Of a stretch of 46,536 nt of DNA, positions 24,996 to 33,759 are shown piece by piece. The position numbers and the translations under genes are program-made. The DNA lies in the NCBI RefSeq assembly GCF_000820225.1, contig NZ_CDDK01000014.1:1-46536 (forward strand). Reading direction: 5' to 3'. How positions within the stretch are numbered: the first letter of the stretch is position 1; every line of letters starts with the position of its first letter. Below the pieces are notes generated by a model, which saw only the letters and a list, made by a program, of their open reading frames with translations, made no database searches and was not told the DNA's origin. This DNA is from Aeromonas veronii bv. veronii. GTDB taxonomy: Bacteria > Pseudomonadota > Gammaproteobacteria > Enterobacterales > Aeromonadaceae.

Positions 24996-26588
24996 TTATC
25001 TGCGCTGGGCCAGATGCATCATGGCTTCCAGCACGGCGCCGCCGATGGCGCGTGCCTTGTCCGATACCGTGGTGGCGTCGGCCCGCTCGCCTCTGGGGTC
25101 GATGTCACCGATCTTGAAGCCGACGGTCACCTCGATGCCATCGCTGAGCAGACCTCGCACCATGCCGGAGAGCGGCGCGATAATGGGAGCGTCCCCCACA
25201 TGGGCGATCACATCCCCCTCCTGCACCAGATCACCGAGCTTGATAATGCTCTTCATCACCCCGGCGACAGGGGCGCGCACCACCCGGCGGGCGGAGTGCC
25301 CCTCGATCACCCCGGGAATGCCGGTATTGGGCTGGGCGGGGCCCTGATAGATGACCCGGCCCAGATGATGGCCGCGGTTGGTCTCGATCACCGCATCGCA
25401 GTCGCGCCCCGCCTCAAACCCCGGGCCGAGGGCCACTGTAATGGGGGCCATCTCCTTGTGGGTGCCGAGATTCTGCTTGGCGAGGATGGCATCCACCAGG
25501 TAGCGGGGCTTGAGCTCGGCGAGGGTGGCACAGTCGGGGTCAACCAGCAGCGGAATGATGCCCCGATCCAGCTGCTCGAACGCCTGCTCGACGCTCTCGA
25601 CCCGCTTGGCGCTCACACCCTCGACGCTGGTTTCACCATCAAACATCCCTTGCGCGAAGGCGACGGTGCGGCGGATCACCGTGGGTTTGTCGAGATCCAG
25701 CATCACCACCTTGAAGCCGGCATTGTGCAGGCGCAGCGCCACGCCGGTAGCGATATCGCCGGAGCCGCGCATCACCACCAGTTGATCCCGCTTGAGGCGC
25801 ACATCGTCCTGCATCAGGCCACCTGCCTTGCCGTTTTTCACTTGCAAGAGTTCGGCGAGGATGCTGATGGCGATCTCCTCGGGGGTCTCGGCACCTATGT
25901 TGTAGCCGATGGGGGCATGCAGCCGCTGCAGTTGCTCCTGACTCACCCCTTGCTGGCGCAGTGCCTGGGTGAAGGTCTGTACCTTGCGCTTGCTGGCGAG
26001 CAGCCCCAGATAGGCGAGGGGACGGGTGATGAGCCGATCCAGCGCCTCCTTGTCCTGATGGTTGGTGGCGATGATGACGAAGTTGGCGGGCTCGATGGCC
26101 AGCGCCTCGATCACCGCGCTGATGGAGTCGGCCTGCTTGAGATGGGTGCCAGCGGGGAAGTGGTCGGGGTTGAGGCTCCCTTCAAAGCAGTCGCCGACAT
26201 GGATATCAAAACCCAGCGGGGCCGCAGCATGGGCCAGCGCCCGGTTGACGTGACCGGCGCCAATCAATACCAGACGGGGGCGCAGACCGTAGACGTCGAT
26301 ATAGACCGACATGGCGCCGCCGCAATCCGACCCCACCGCATGTTCGCCGTTGCGGGCCATCCGGCCGTGGAAGATGCGCGGCTTGCGCTCGGCAATGGCC
26401 GCCATGGCCTCTTCGATCACCAGCCGCTCGATCATGCCGCCGCCGATGGTGCCGAGGATCTGGCCATCGGCCATCACCAGCATCTGGGCCTGATGGCGCG
26501 GGGTGGAGCCCCGGCTCTCGATGATCTGGGCCATGGCAAACGGCGTGTTCTCCTGTTCCAGTCGGGCTGCGTGTGCAAACAGATTCAT
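24996..26588 (-). CDS. yqeB: YqeB, selenium-dependent molybdenum hydroxylase maturation protein (XdhC-YqeB fusion)
   Basis: A 530-residue cytosolic protein (E. coli 541). The N-terminal half is an XdhC/CoxI-like module (SRGSTPRH, GTIGGGMIE, SDCGGAM) plus its Rossmann domain (RLVLIGAGHVNRALA, about residue 105). The C-terminal half is the YqeB/EF2563 domain with a second nucleotide-binding motif (VVMRGSGDIATGVALRL, about 272). The XdhC family delivers sulfurated Mo cofactor to hydroxylases; the YqeB half is a marker of hydroxylases with labile selenium. Transcribed with yqeC, opposite to the rest of the island, as in E. coli. Confidence 0.93.
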   Translation of the reverse strand: MNLFAHAARLEQENTPFAMAQIIESRGSTPRHQAQMLVMADGQILGTIGGGMIERLVIEEAMAAIAERKPRIFHGRMARNGEHAVGSDCGGAMSVYIDVYGLRPRLVLIGAGHVNRALAHAAAPLGFDIHVGDCFEGSLNPDHFPAGTHLKQADSISAVIEALAIEPANFVIIATNHQDKEALDRLITRPLAYLGLLASKRKVQTFTQALRQQGVSQEQLQRLHAPIGYNIGAETPEEIAISILAELLQVKNGKAGGLMQDDVRLKRDQLVVMRGSGDIATGVALRLHNAGFKVVMLDLDKPTVIRRTVAFAQGMFDGETSVEGVSAKRVESVEQAFEQLDRGIIPLLVDPDCATLAELKPRYLVDAILAKQNLGTHKEMAPITVALGPGFEAGRDCDAVIETNRGHHLGRVIYQGPAQPNTGIPGVIEGHSARRVVRAPVAGVMKSIIKLGDLVQEGDVIAHVGDAPIIAPLSGMVRGLLSDGIEVTVGFKIGDIDPRGERADATTVSDKARAIGGAVLEAMMHLAQRR

Positions 26589-26615
26589 AAGGTACCTCTT
26601 CTTATCCTTAAACCA

Positions 26616-27464
26616 TCATGGGCGAGGCGGCTGTGCCCCATCATGAGCGAAGTAACCGAGTGCGTGGCGAATGGGCTGTGGCTCGCGAACCGCCCCCTGC
26701 CAGATGGCATAGATCTCGGGGTGGCGGCTATGCAGCTTTATCAATTCATCGAGCCACGACGCCTCATTTTGATAATCCCCATTGATAAACCAGATCCGGC
26801 GCGCCCTGGCCGGGGTGCCTTTGAACAGCCCCTCGGGGTGGGAGAGCAGTTGGTGAAACAGGGCCCAGTCGAGGGGGTCACCGGCCACTATCCCGCACAG
26901 GGCCTGAAGCTCTGCCCAGCGGTGGATCTGCTGCGGGTCGGCCTTGGCCCCTACCATGGCGCCGCCCGTCAGGGCGATCACCCAATCACTGCTTTGGGGA
27001 ATGCAAGGTTCGTGCAAAGCGGGCACTTTCAATAACTTGTGATTGGCGCCATCCGCTTCGACCAGGATGAGATCGAAGCGCTGCTGCCCCTTGATGAGAT
27101 CAATCTGCTGGGGTGTGGGGCCCGCCACCTTGCCGCTGGCCTGATCGATATGGCTGAACAGGGCGACCAGGGTCGGCTCATCGGGCAGTTGCTGACAGCG
27201 GGTAAGTTGACGAACGGGATCCGTCTCGATAATCAATTCCCGATAGTGTGACGGGGCAGGCAGAAACATCCGGGTGGTGGTGGTAATTAGCACCCTTTTA
27301 CTCTGTTGATAAAAATATTCCGCCAGCCAGAACAGGGTGCTGGTTTTTCCACCGGCCCCGCAGAGGCTAATTAAGGTGGTATGGCTATCAATATTTTTGG
27401 TGAGCGAGTTTAATAGCGGATCTATATCTGGAAATGCGACAGCAACAACGTGTGGGTGCGACAT
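26616..27464 (-). CDS. yqeC: YqeC, putative selenium-dependent hydroxylase accessory protein
   Basis: A 282-residue P-loop protein with LCGAGGKTST at residues 34-43, TTTTRMF soon after, and VEADGANHKLLKVP in the middle, all typical of the YqeC family (TIGR03172). It co-occurs with yqeB and mocA wherever selenium-dependent Mo hydroxylases are found, so a role in cofactor selenation or insertion is inferred; the activity is not established to my knowledge. The start at 27464 lies only 58 bases from the mocA start on the other strand and has no obvious ribosome binding site. Confidence 0.88.
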   Translation of the reverse strand: MSHPHVVAVAFPDIDPLLNSLTKNIDSHTTLISLCGAGGKTSTLFWLAEYFYQQSKRVLITTTTRMFLPAPSHYRELIIETDPVRQLTRCQQLPDEPTLVALFSHIDQASGKVAGPTPQQIDLIKGQQRFDLILVEADGANHKLLKVPALHEPCIPQSSDWVIALTGGAMVGAKADPQQIHRWAELQALCGIVAGDPLDWALFHQLLSHPEGLFKGTPARARRIWFINGDYQNEASWLDELIKLHSRHPEIYAIWQGAVREPQPIRHALGYFAHDGAQPPRP

Positions 27465-27522
27465 AATGACGACCAAAATAAATATCAAAGGGAGTGGAAA
27501 ACAACGTTGCCAGGAACAAGTG

Positions 27523-28113
27523 CAGTGTGACTGTATAATAACGGCGGCGGGTTTATCTTCCCGAATGGGCACCTGGAAAATGATGCTACCTTATTGCCAG
27601 GGGACAATGCTTGATGCAAGTCTCAAAAATGCCCAGGCCTTTTGTCAGCGGGTTATTCTGGTGGTGGGCCATCGTGGCGAGGAGCTTCAAGCGCGCTACG
27701 GATCACGGCCGGATATTGTTGTCGTCTACAACCCCGACTATCGGCAGGGGCTGGGCAGCTCCATCCGCTGCGCTCTGGCGGCCAGTGACGCTGACTACCT
27801 CTTTATCAGCCACGGGGATCTCCCCTGTATCCCGCGCGAGGTCTATCAACAGCTCTGGCAGGCACGGGGCTGTGAGGCTCTTTTCCCCACCTGGCAGGGG
27901 GAGGCGGGCCATCCGGTGTTGCTGCCAAAATCCCTTGTCCGCGAGCTGGCAGCGGCCCCGGTGCAGTCGTCGGTACGGCGCTGGTTGCACGGGCATCAGC
28001 ACCGTATGGTGCCAGTTGACAGCCCCGCCATCCTGTTTGATGTGGATACCCCGGAGCGCTATCAGGCGCTGCTGGGTGGCATTCTTGAAAATGAGAGCGA
28101 GCCCACGAAATAA
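27523..28113 (+). CDS. mocA: Molybdenum cofactor cytidylyltransferase MocA
   Basis: A 196-residue MobA-like nucleotidyltransferase that turns Mo-molybdopterin into the cytosine dinucleotide form used by xanthine-dehydrogenase-type enzymes. Motifs are CIITAAGLSSRMG (signature loop with the basic residue), VVYNPDYRQGLGSS, SHGDLPCI and FDVDTPE. The GTG at 27523, with AGGA upstream, gives an N-terminus matching E. coli MocA (MSAIDCIIT...). An ATG at 27466 would add 19 residues and sit one base from the yqeC start; I consider it less likely. It serves XdhD and XdhA. Confidence 0.9.
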   Translation, partial: QCDCIITAAGLSSRMGTWKMMLPYCQGTMLDASLKNAQAFCQRVILVVGHRGEELQARYGSRPDIVVVYNPDYRQGLGSSIRCALAASDADYLFISHGDLPCIPREVYQQLWQARGCEALFPTWQGEAGHPVLLPKSLVRELAAAPVQSSVRRWLHGHQHRMVPVDSPAILFDVDTPERYQALLGGILENESEPTK

Positions 28114-28330
28114 CCCAGTTTAAAAAGATAACGGGGAGATAAATGGCGTATCAAAGTGATATTTCTCGCACTTGATCTGATAGGGCAAGTTCTTTTTGAA
28201 CTGATCATTAAGTAAATTCCAGAGTGATTGATAACTACTCGCAGTACCCATAATGGTGGCATCGTAAATTCTCTCCATTAATTGGAGCTGTCTCACGCTT
28301 TTACCGTAAAAAATAGTTTTTTAACTGTAG
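28114..28330. other. Intergenic control region before ygfK
   Basis: No gene is visible. It holds small inverted repeats, AGTTC/GAACT at 28188-28202 and CTCCA/TGGAG at 28273-28287, and a TGATCA. The second lies about 45 bases upstream of a sigma-54-like promoter and could be an activator site. No terminator for mocA was found, so some mocA transcripts may run into ygfK. Confidence 0.4.
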
Positions 28331-28346
28331 TGGCCTGATTGTTGCT
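28331..28346 (+). promoter_or_regulatory. Sigma-54-like promoter of the ygfK operon
   Basis: TGGCCTGATTGTTGCT has the invariant GG and GC ten bases apart and a perfect TTGCT -12 box. It lies about 87 bases before the ygfK start and heads ygfK-ssnA-ygfM-xdhD-xanQ-guaD. Confidence 0.6.
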
Positions 28347-28432
28347 CTTCTCCTTGCCAAGGGGGAACACCCGTGCGGGATACCCCATTTATTCATGCTG
28401 CCAATGGGCAGAACAGCTGCAAGGAGATAGCC

Positions 28433-31400
28433 ATGGGCGATATTATGCGACCCGTTCCGTTCAAGAACCTGCTGACCCGTATTTTTGCGGAATATAAAGA
28501 GAGTCAGAGCATTTTCGGTATTCCCGCCGCGCAATTCTATCGCAAGCAGGACGAGCGCAAGATCAAGGTGTTCGGTGAAACCTGCGAGACCCCCATTGGC
28601 CCGGCAGCCGGCCCCCATACCCAGTTGGCCCAGAATATCGTCACCTCCTGGCTGACCGGCGGGCGCTTTATCGAGCTCAAGACGGTGCAGATCATGGACC
28701 GTCTCGAACTGGAAAAGCCCTGTATCGATGCCGAAGACGAGTGCTTCAACACCGAGTGGTCTACCGAGTTCACCCTGCCCAAGGCGTTCGACGAGTATCT
28801 TAAAGCCTGGTTTGCTCTCTACCTGCTGGAGGAGGTGTTCGACCCGCGCCTCGACGGAGAGGCCAAGTCCTTTATCTTCAACATGAGCGTGGGTTACAAC
28901 CTCGATGGCATCAAACAGCCACCGATGCAGCAGTTTATCCACAGCCTGATGGATGCAAGCCAAAGTCCGAAGTTTGCCGAGTACCAGCAGGTGCTGCGCG
29001 AGTTGGTGGCCGACGGGCAGTTTATCGCCGAGCTGGGGCTGGGAGCGCGCCGCGATCGCCTGCAACAGCTGGTGGATCGCATCCCGGCCAATTTGGTGCA
29101 CGGCGTCACCCTCTCCACCATGCACGGCTGCCCGCCCAACGAGATCGAGGCCATCTGCCGCTACATGCTGGAGGAGAAGGGACTCAACACCTTCGTCAAA
29201 CTGAACCCGACCCTGCTGGGCTACCCGCGGGTGCGCGAGATCCTCGATACCTGCGGCTTTGATTACATTGGTCTGAGCGAAGAGTCGTTCGATCACGACC
29301 TCAAGCTGGATCAGGCCAAGGCGATGCTGACCCGTCTGATGGCGCTGGGGGCCGAGAAGGGGCTCACCTTCGGGGTCAAGCTGACCAACACCCTGGGCAC
29401 CATCAATCGCAAAGGGGCGCTGCCGGGGGATGAGATGTACATGTCCGGCAGGGCGCTGTTCCCGCTCTCCATCAACGTGGCGGCCGTGCTGTCTCGTGCC
29501 TTCGATGGCAAGCTGCCCATCTCCTACTCCGGTGGTGCCAGCAAGTTCAACATCGCCGAGATCTTCGAGACCGGTATCCGCCCCATCACCATGGCCACCG
29601 ACCTGCTGAAACCGGGTGGCTATCTGCGCCAGATCGAGTGCCTCAAAGAGATCGACACTTCTGACAGCTGGGGCATGGCTCAGGTGGATGTGACCAAGCT
29701 GGAAGCGCTTGCCGCCAAGGCCCTCACCATGGATTACACCCAGAAGGAGTGGAAGTCCGACGATCGTATCGAAGTGGGGGGCGGTCTGCCGCTGACCGAC
29801 TGCTATGTGGCACCCTGCGTCACTGCCTGCGCCGTGCATCAGGATATCCCCGAGTACATTCGCCTGATGGGCGAGGGGGAGTATGTGGCGGCCCTTGAGC
29901 TGATTTATCAGCGCAACGCCTTGCCCGCCATCACCGGCCATATCTGCGATCACCAGTGCCAGTACAACTGTACCCGTCTCGACTACGACAGCGCGCTCAA
30001 TATCCGTGAGCTGAAAAAAGTGGCGCTGGAGCGCGGCTGGGAAGGGTACAAGGCCCGCTGGCACAAACCGGCAGGTAGCGGTGACAAGCACCCGGTTGCG
30101 GTAATAGGTGCAGGCCCGGCCGGTCTCTCCGCTGGTTACTTCCTGGCCCGTGCCGGCCACCCTGTCACCGTGTTCGAGCGCGAAGCGGATGCCGGTGGCG
30201 TGGTCAAACACATCATCCCCGAGTTCCGCATTCCGGCCGAGCTTATCCAGCACGACATCGACTTTGTCGCCGCTCACGGGGTCAAGTTCGAGTTTGGTTG
30301 CGATCCGGCGCTCACCGTCGACAAGCTGCACGCCCAGGGCTTTGCCTATGTCTTCGTCGGCATCGGTGCCGACAAGAATGGCGGCATGCGCCTCGAAGGG
30401 GGACATGATCGGGTCTACAAGTCCTTCAACTTCCTGCGCAGCTTCAATCAGGGCAAACCGCTGCCGCTCGGCCGCCATGTGGCGGTGATCGGCGCCGGTA
30501 ACACCGCCATGGACTGCGCCCGCGCCGCCCTCAAGGTGCCGGGTGTCAGCGATGTGACCGTTATCTACCGCCGCAGCGAAAAAGAGATGCCTGCCTATCG
30601 CGAGGAGTATCTGGAAGCGGTGGAGGATGGGGTGCGTTTCTGCTTCCTCACCAATCCGGAGCGCTTTGACAAAGATGGCAAGCTCACTGTGCGGATGATG
30701 GCGTTGGGGGATCCTGACGAGCAGGGCCGCCGCCGTCCGGTGCCCACCGAGCAGACCGAAGTGATGCAGATGGATGCCCTGATCACCGCCATTGGCGAGC
30801 AGCCTGACTGCGAGGTGCTCAAAGCTATGGGTATTCCCCTTGGCAGCGATGGCTGGCCCGAGGTGGATGGCCAGACCGGCGAAACCAGCCGTCGCAACGT
30901 CTTCCTCATCGGTGACGTGCAGAGCGGCCCATCCTCGATCGTCGGTGCCATCGGTGGTGCCCGCCGCGCCGCGGATCTGGTGCTCTCTCGTGAGCATATC
31001 GCCAGCCATCAGAGTGAAGTGACCATCCAGCCGTCGGGCAAGGATGAGATCTACCGCCGCAAGGGGAGCATCGCCGTCACCATGGTTGACAAGAACGAGC
31101 GCGATGCCTTCGTGGCGCAAGAGGCGCACCGTTGCCTCGAGTGCAACTACCTCTGCAGCAAGTGCGTGGATGTCTGCCCCAACCGGGCCAACGTCGCCAT
31201 CGCGGTGCCGGGCTTCAAAGACCAGTTCCAGACCCTGCACCTGGATGCCTACTGCAACGAATGTGGCAACTGCGCCCAGTTCTGCCCGTGGCAGGGCAAG
31301 CCCTATCAGGACAAGGTCACCATCTTCAGCCTGCCCGAGGACTTCGACAACAGCCGCAACCCCGGTTTCTATCTGGCTGACGGCGGCGAACTGCGGGTGC

Positions 31401-31543
31401 GTCAGGATGGCGAGACCTATCGCCTGACCATAGATGCCCAGAGCCGGATCAAGGATGCGCCAGCGGCCCTTGGCGACATGTGCCGGATCATCAGCCATGT
31501 CCATGCTCATCACCACTACCTGCTGGGGGCCGTCGAGGCCTGA
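28433..31543 (+). CDS. ygfK: YgfK iron-sulfur flavoprotein reductase
   Basis: A 1036-residue cytosolic protein (E. coli 1032). The N-terminal ~450 residues resemble the dihydropyrimidine dehydrogenase substrate barrel (GPAAGPHTQLAQN, YSGGASKFN). Next is a cysteine-rich linker (CYVAPCVTACAV, CDHQCQYNC), an FAD domain (VIGAGPAGLSAG, about 552), an NAD(P) motif (GAGNTAMDCARAA), and two C-terminal 4Fe-4S motifs (CLECNYLCSKCVDVCPN; CNECGNCAQFCPW). E. coli YgfK was once called a selenate reductase. The likely role here is reducing a purine ring, probably urate, so hydrolases can open it (inference). The start follows AAGGAG. Confidence 0.93.
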   Translation: MGDIMRPVPFKNLLTRIFAEYKESQSIFGIPAAQFYRKQDERKIKVFGETCETPIGPAAGPHTQLAQNIVTSWLTGGRFIELKTVQIMDRLELEKPCIDAEDECFNTEWSTEFTLPKAFDEYLKAWFALYLLEEVFDPRLDGEAKSFIFNMSVGYNLDGIKQPPMQQFIHSLMDASQSPKFAEYQQVLRELVADGQFIAELGLGARRDRLQQLVDRIPANLVHGVTLSTMHGCPPNEIEAICRYMLEEKGLNTFVKLNPTLLGYPRVREILDTCGFDYIGLSEESFDHDLKLDQAKAMLTRLMALGAEKGLTFGVKLTNTLGTINRKGALPGDEMYMSGRALFPLSINVAAVLSRAFDGKLPISYSGGASKFNIAEIFETGIRPITMATDLLKPGGYLRQIECLKEIDTSDSWGMAQVDVTKLEALAAKALTMDYTQKEWKSDDRIEVGGGLPLTDCYVAPCVTACAVHQDIPEYIRLMGEGEYVAALELIYQRNALPAITGHICDHQCQYNCTRLDYDSALNIRELKKVALERGWEGYKARWHKPAGSGDKHPVAVIGAGPAGLSAGYFLARAGHPVTVFEREADAGGVVKHIIPEFRIPAELIQHDIDFVAAHGVKFEFGCDPALTVDKLHAQGFAYVFVGIGADKNGGMRLEGGHDRVYKSFNFLRSFNQGKPLPLGRHVAVIGAGNTAMDCARAALKVPGVSDVTVIYRRSEKEMPAYREEYLEAVEDGVRFCFLTNPERFDKDGKLTVRMMALGDPDEQGRRRPVPTEQTEVMQMDALITAIGEQPDCEVLKAMGIPLGSDGWPEVDGQTGETSRRNVFLIGDVQSGPSSIVGAIGGARRAADLVLSREHIASHQSEVTIQPSGKDEIYRRKGSIAVTMVDKNERDAFVAQEAHRCLECNYLCSKCVDVCPNRANVAIAVPGFKDQFQTLHLDAYCNECGNCAQFCPWQGKPYQDKVTIFSLPEDFDNSRNPGFYLADGGELRVRQDGETYRLTIDAQSRIKDAPAALGDMCRIISHVHAHHHYLLGAVEA

Positions 31544-31573
31544 GCGAACCACGAATAAGCGAAGGAGCAAACC

Positions 31574-32902
31574 ATGTTTATTCTGAAGAACGTCACCGCT
31601 GTCCAGCTGGAGCCGACCCGGGTGCTCGAAGGGGTGGATATCGCCATCGAAGGATCGCTTATCAAAGCGGTGGGGCCCAATCTGCGGGCCCTCTACCCGG
31701 AGGCCAACTATCGGGAGATGGGGGGCAAGCTGGTGATGCCGGGCATTGTCTGTGCCCACAACCACTTCTACTCCGGCCTGTCGCGGGGGATCATGGCCAA
31801 TATCGCCCCCTGCCCGGATTTTATCTCCACCCTGAAAAACCTCTGGTGGCGGCTGGATCGGGCGCTTGATGAAGAGTCCCTCTACTACAGCGGCCTCATC
31901 TGCTCGCTGGAAGCGATCAAGAGCGGCTGCAGCGCGGTGATCGACCACCACGCGTCGCCCAACTTCATCAAGGGCTCCCTGAATGTGCTGCGCAAAGGGT
32001 TTATGGAGGCGGGCCTGCGCGGCATGACCTGCTTCGAGACCACGGATCGCAACGGCGGCCTCGCCGAGCTGCAGGCCGGGGTAGAGGAGAACATCCTGTT
32101 CGCCCAACAGATCGATGCGGCCAAAGCCAAGGGGAGCGAACCCTATCTGGTGGAAGCCCATATCGGTGCCCACGCCCCCTTCACCGTGCCCGACGAGGGA
32201 CTCGCCATGCTGCGCGAAGCGGTGCAGGTCACCGGTCGTGGGCTGCATATCCATGTGGCGGAAGACCGCTACGACATGGCCCACGGTCACCACCACTATG
32301 GCAAGGAGCCCATCGCCCGGCTGGACGAGTTTGGCCTTATCGACAGCAAGACTCTGATCGCCCACGGTATCTACCTGAGCCCGGCCGACATCGAGCTGCT
32401 CAACAGCCGCGATGCCTTCCTGGTGCATAACGCCCGATCCAACATGAACAACCATGTGGGCTACAACATGCACCTGCCGGAGTATCGCAATCTGGCGCTC
32501 GGCACCGATGGCATCGGCTCCGACATGCTCGAAGAGCTCAAGTTCGCCTACTTCAAGCACAAGGATGCCGGTGGTGCCCTGTGGCCCGACAGCTTTGCCC
32601 GCTTCCTGTGGAACGGCAACACCCTGCTGGAACGCAACTTCGGCGCCAAATTTGGCCGCCTGGAGCCGGGCTACAAGGCCGACCTCACCATTTGCGACTA
32701 CGACGCACCGACCCCGCTGGCGCCGCGCAACCTCGGCGGCCATCTCGCCTTCGGCATGGGATCTGCCTGCGTCAACAGCGTGATGGTGGAGGGGCGCATG
32801 GTCTATCAGGATCGCGAGTTCCCGTTCGATGTCGCGCCCATTTACGAGCAGGCCAGCAAGGTGGCGAGCCGCCTGTGGCAACGGATGGATCAGCTGGCCT
32901 AA
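31574..32902 (+). CDS. ssnA: SsnA-family amidohydrolase
   Basis: A 442-residue metal-dependent hydrolase of the amidohydrolase superfamily, same length as E. coli SsnA. Metal ligands are in CAHNHFYSG, EAHIGAH, HIHVAED and GTDGIGSD. SsnA clusters with ygfK and is usually annotated as a chlorohydrolase or aminohydrolase of unknown substrate; in this pathway it probably hydrolyses a ring bond of a reduced purine before HyuA (inference). It starts 30 bases after ygfK with AAGGAG upstream, so the two are co-transcribed. Confidence 0.92.
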   Translation: MFILKNVTAVQLEPTRVLEGVDIAIEGSLIKAVGPNLRALYPEANYREMGGKLVMPGIVCAHNHFYSGLSRGIMANIAPCPDFISTLKNLWWRLDRALDEESLYYSGLICSLEAIKSGCSAVIDHHASPNFIKGSLNVLRKGFMEAGLRGMTCFETTDRNGGLAELQAGVEENILFAQQIDAAKAKGSEPYLVEAHIGAHAPFTVPDEGLAMLREAVQVTGRGLHIHVAEDRYDMAHGHHHYGKEPIARLDEFGLIDSKTLIAHGIYLSPADIELLNSRDAFLVHNARSNMNNHVGYNMHLPEYRNLALGTDGIGSDMLEELKFAYFKHKDAGGALWPDSFARFLWNGNTLLERNFGAKFGRLEPGYKADLTICDYDAPTPLAPRNLGGHLAFGMGSACVNSVMVEGRMVYQDREFPFDVAPIYEQASKVASRLWQRMDQLA

Positions 32903-32982
32903 GGCCACCCTCCACAGTTTTGGACCGGATTGCCCGCCCTGTGGATTTTCCCGACGGCGGGCAGCAAGAGTAAGGACGACAC

Positions 32983-33759
32983 ATGATTGAGCAATTCTTC
33001 CGACCCGAGCAACTGGGTCAGGCTTTGGAACTCAAGGCCAGTTTCGGCAACGACGCCGTCTACATGGGAGGCGGCAGCAAGCTTAACGCCGCTCCGACCC
33101 GCACCGACAAGAAGGTCGCTATCTCACTGGACAAGCTGGGGCTTGACCAGATTGAACAGCAGCACGGCCAGATCCATATCGGCGCCACCGTCACCCTGCA
33201 GACCCTGAAAGAGGATCCCCGTACCCCGGCCGCCCTGTGCGACGCGCTGGGGTTTGTCTACTCCCGCCATCTGCGCAATCAGGCCACCCTCGGTGGCGAA
33301 CTTGCCTGCCAACAGCAGGACTCCCCGCTGCTGCCGGTACTGCTGGTACTCGAAGCCGTGGTGGTGCTGGAGAACAACCTGTTGCAACCTATCGACGCCT
33401 ATCTGGCGGGTCAGCGCAATGCCCTGGTGCTGGGGATTGTGCTGCCGGAGCCTGAACTGCGCTGCGCCACCCGCCGCATCAGCCGCAACGCCGATGGCTT
33501 GGCGGTAATGACCGCCGCGGTAGCCCTCGACAGCATTGGCGAGATGCGGGTGGCCGTCGCTGGTGTTACCCCGCAGCCGATGCGCCTGCGGGATCTGGAG
33601 CGCCGCGAACTGCACGATGCCGCGCTGGAGGCCGCCGTGAGCGAGCTGATTGCGCCCCGTGAGGATCTGGCGGGAAGCGTGAGTTACAAGCGGTATATCA
33701 CCGGTGTAGTGGTGGCGGATCTGCTGGTGGATTGCCAGCAGCAGGAGGTGCAAGCATGA
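32983..33759 (+). CDS. ygfM: YgfM, FAD-binding subunit of the XdhD-type hydroxylase
   Basis: A 258-residue member of the CO dehydrogenase/xanthine dehydrogenase FAD-subunit family (E. coli 259). The two FAD loops are altered but recognisable: YMGGGSKLN (residues 27-35) and ATLGGELACQQQDS (about 104). The usual serine/threonine and asparagine contacts in the second loop differ from XdhB ([13 protein letters not shown]), so FAD binding may be modified. The stop overlaps the ATG of xdhD by 4 bases, typical of subunits made in fixed ratio. It has AAGGA before the ATG. Confidence 0.9.
   Translation: MIEQFFRPEQLGQALELKASFGNDAVYMGGGSKLNAAPTRTDKKVAISLDKLGLDQIEQQHGQIHIGATVTLQTLKEDPRTPAALCDALGFVYSRHLRNQATLGGELACQQQDSPLLPVLLVLEAVVVLENNLLQPIDAYLAGQRNALVLGIVLPEPELRCATRRISRNADGLAVMTAAVALDSIGEMRVAVAGVTPQPMRLRDLERRELHDAALEAAVSELIAPREDLAGSVSYKRYITGVVVADLLVDCQQQEVQA

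Noticed and set aside
24963..27035. Long plus-strand frame opposite yqeB and yqeC
   Set aside because: Antisense shadow; the minus strand proteins align with known families.
27502..27527. Possible sigma-54 promoter just before mocA (TGG ... TTGCC)
   Set aside because: The GG to GC spacing is 11, not 10, and it would lie at the proposed start codon.
28301..32908. Very long minus-strand frame opposite ygfK and ssnA
   Set aside because: Antisense shadow of GC-rich genes; the plus strand encodes clear YgfK and SsnA with full motifs.
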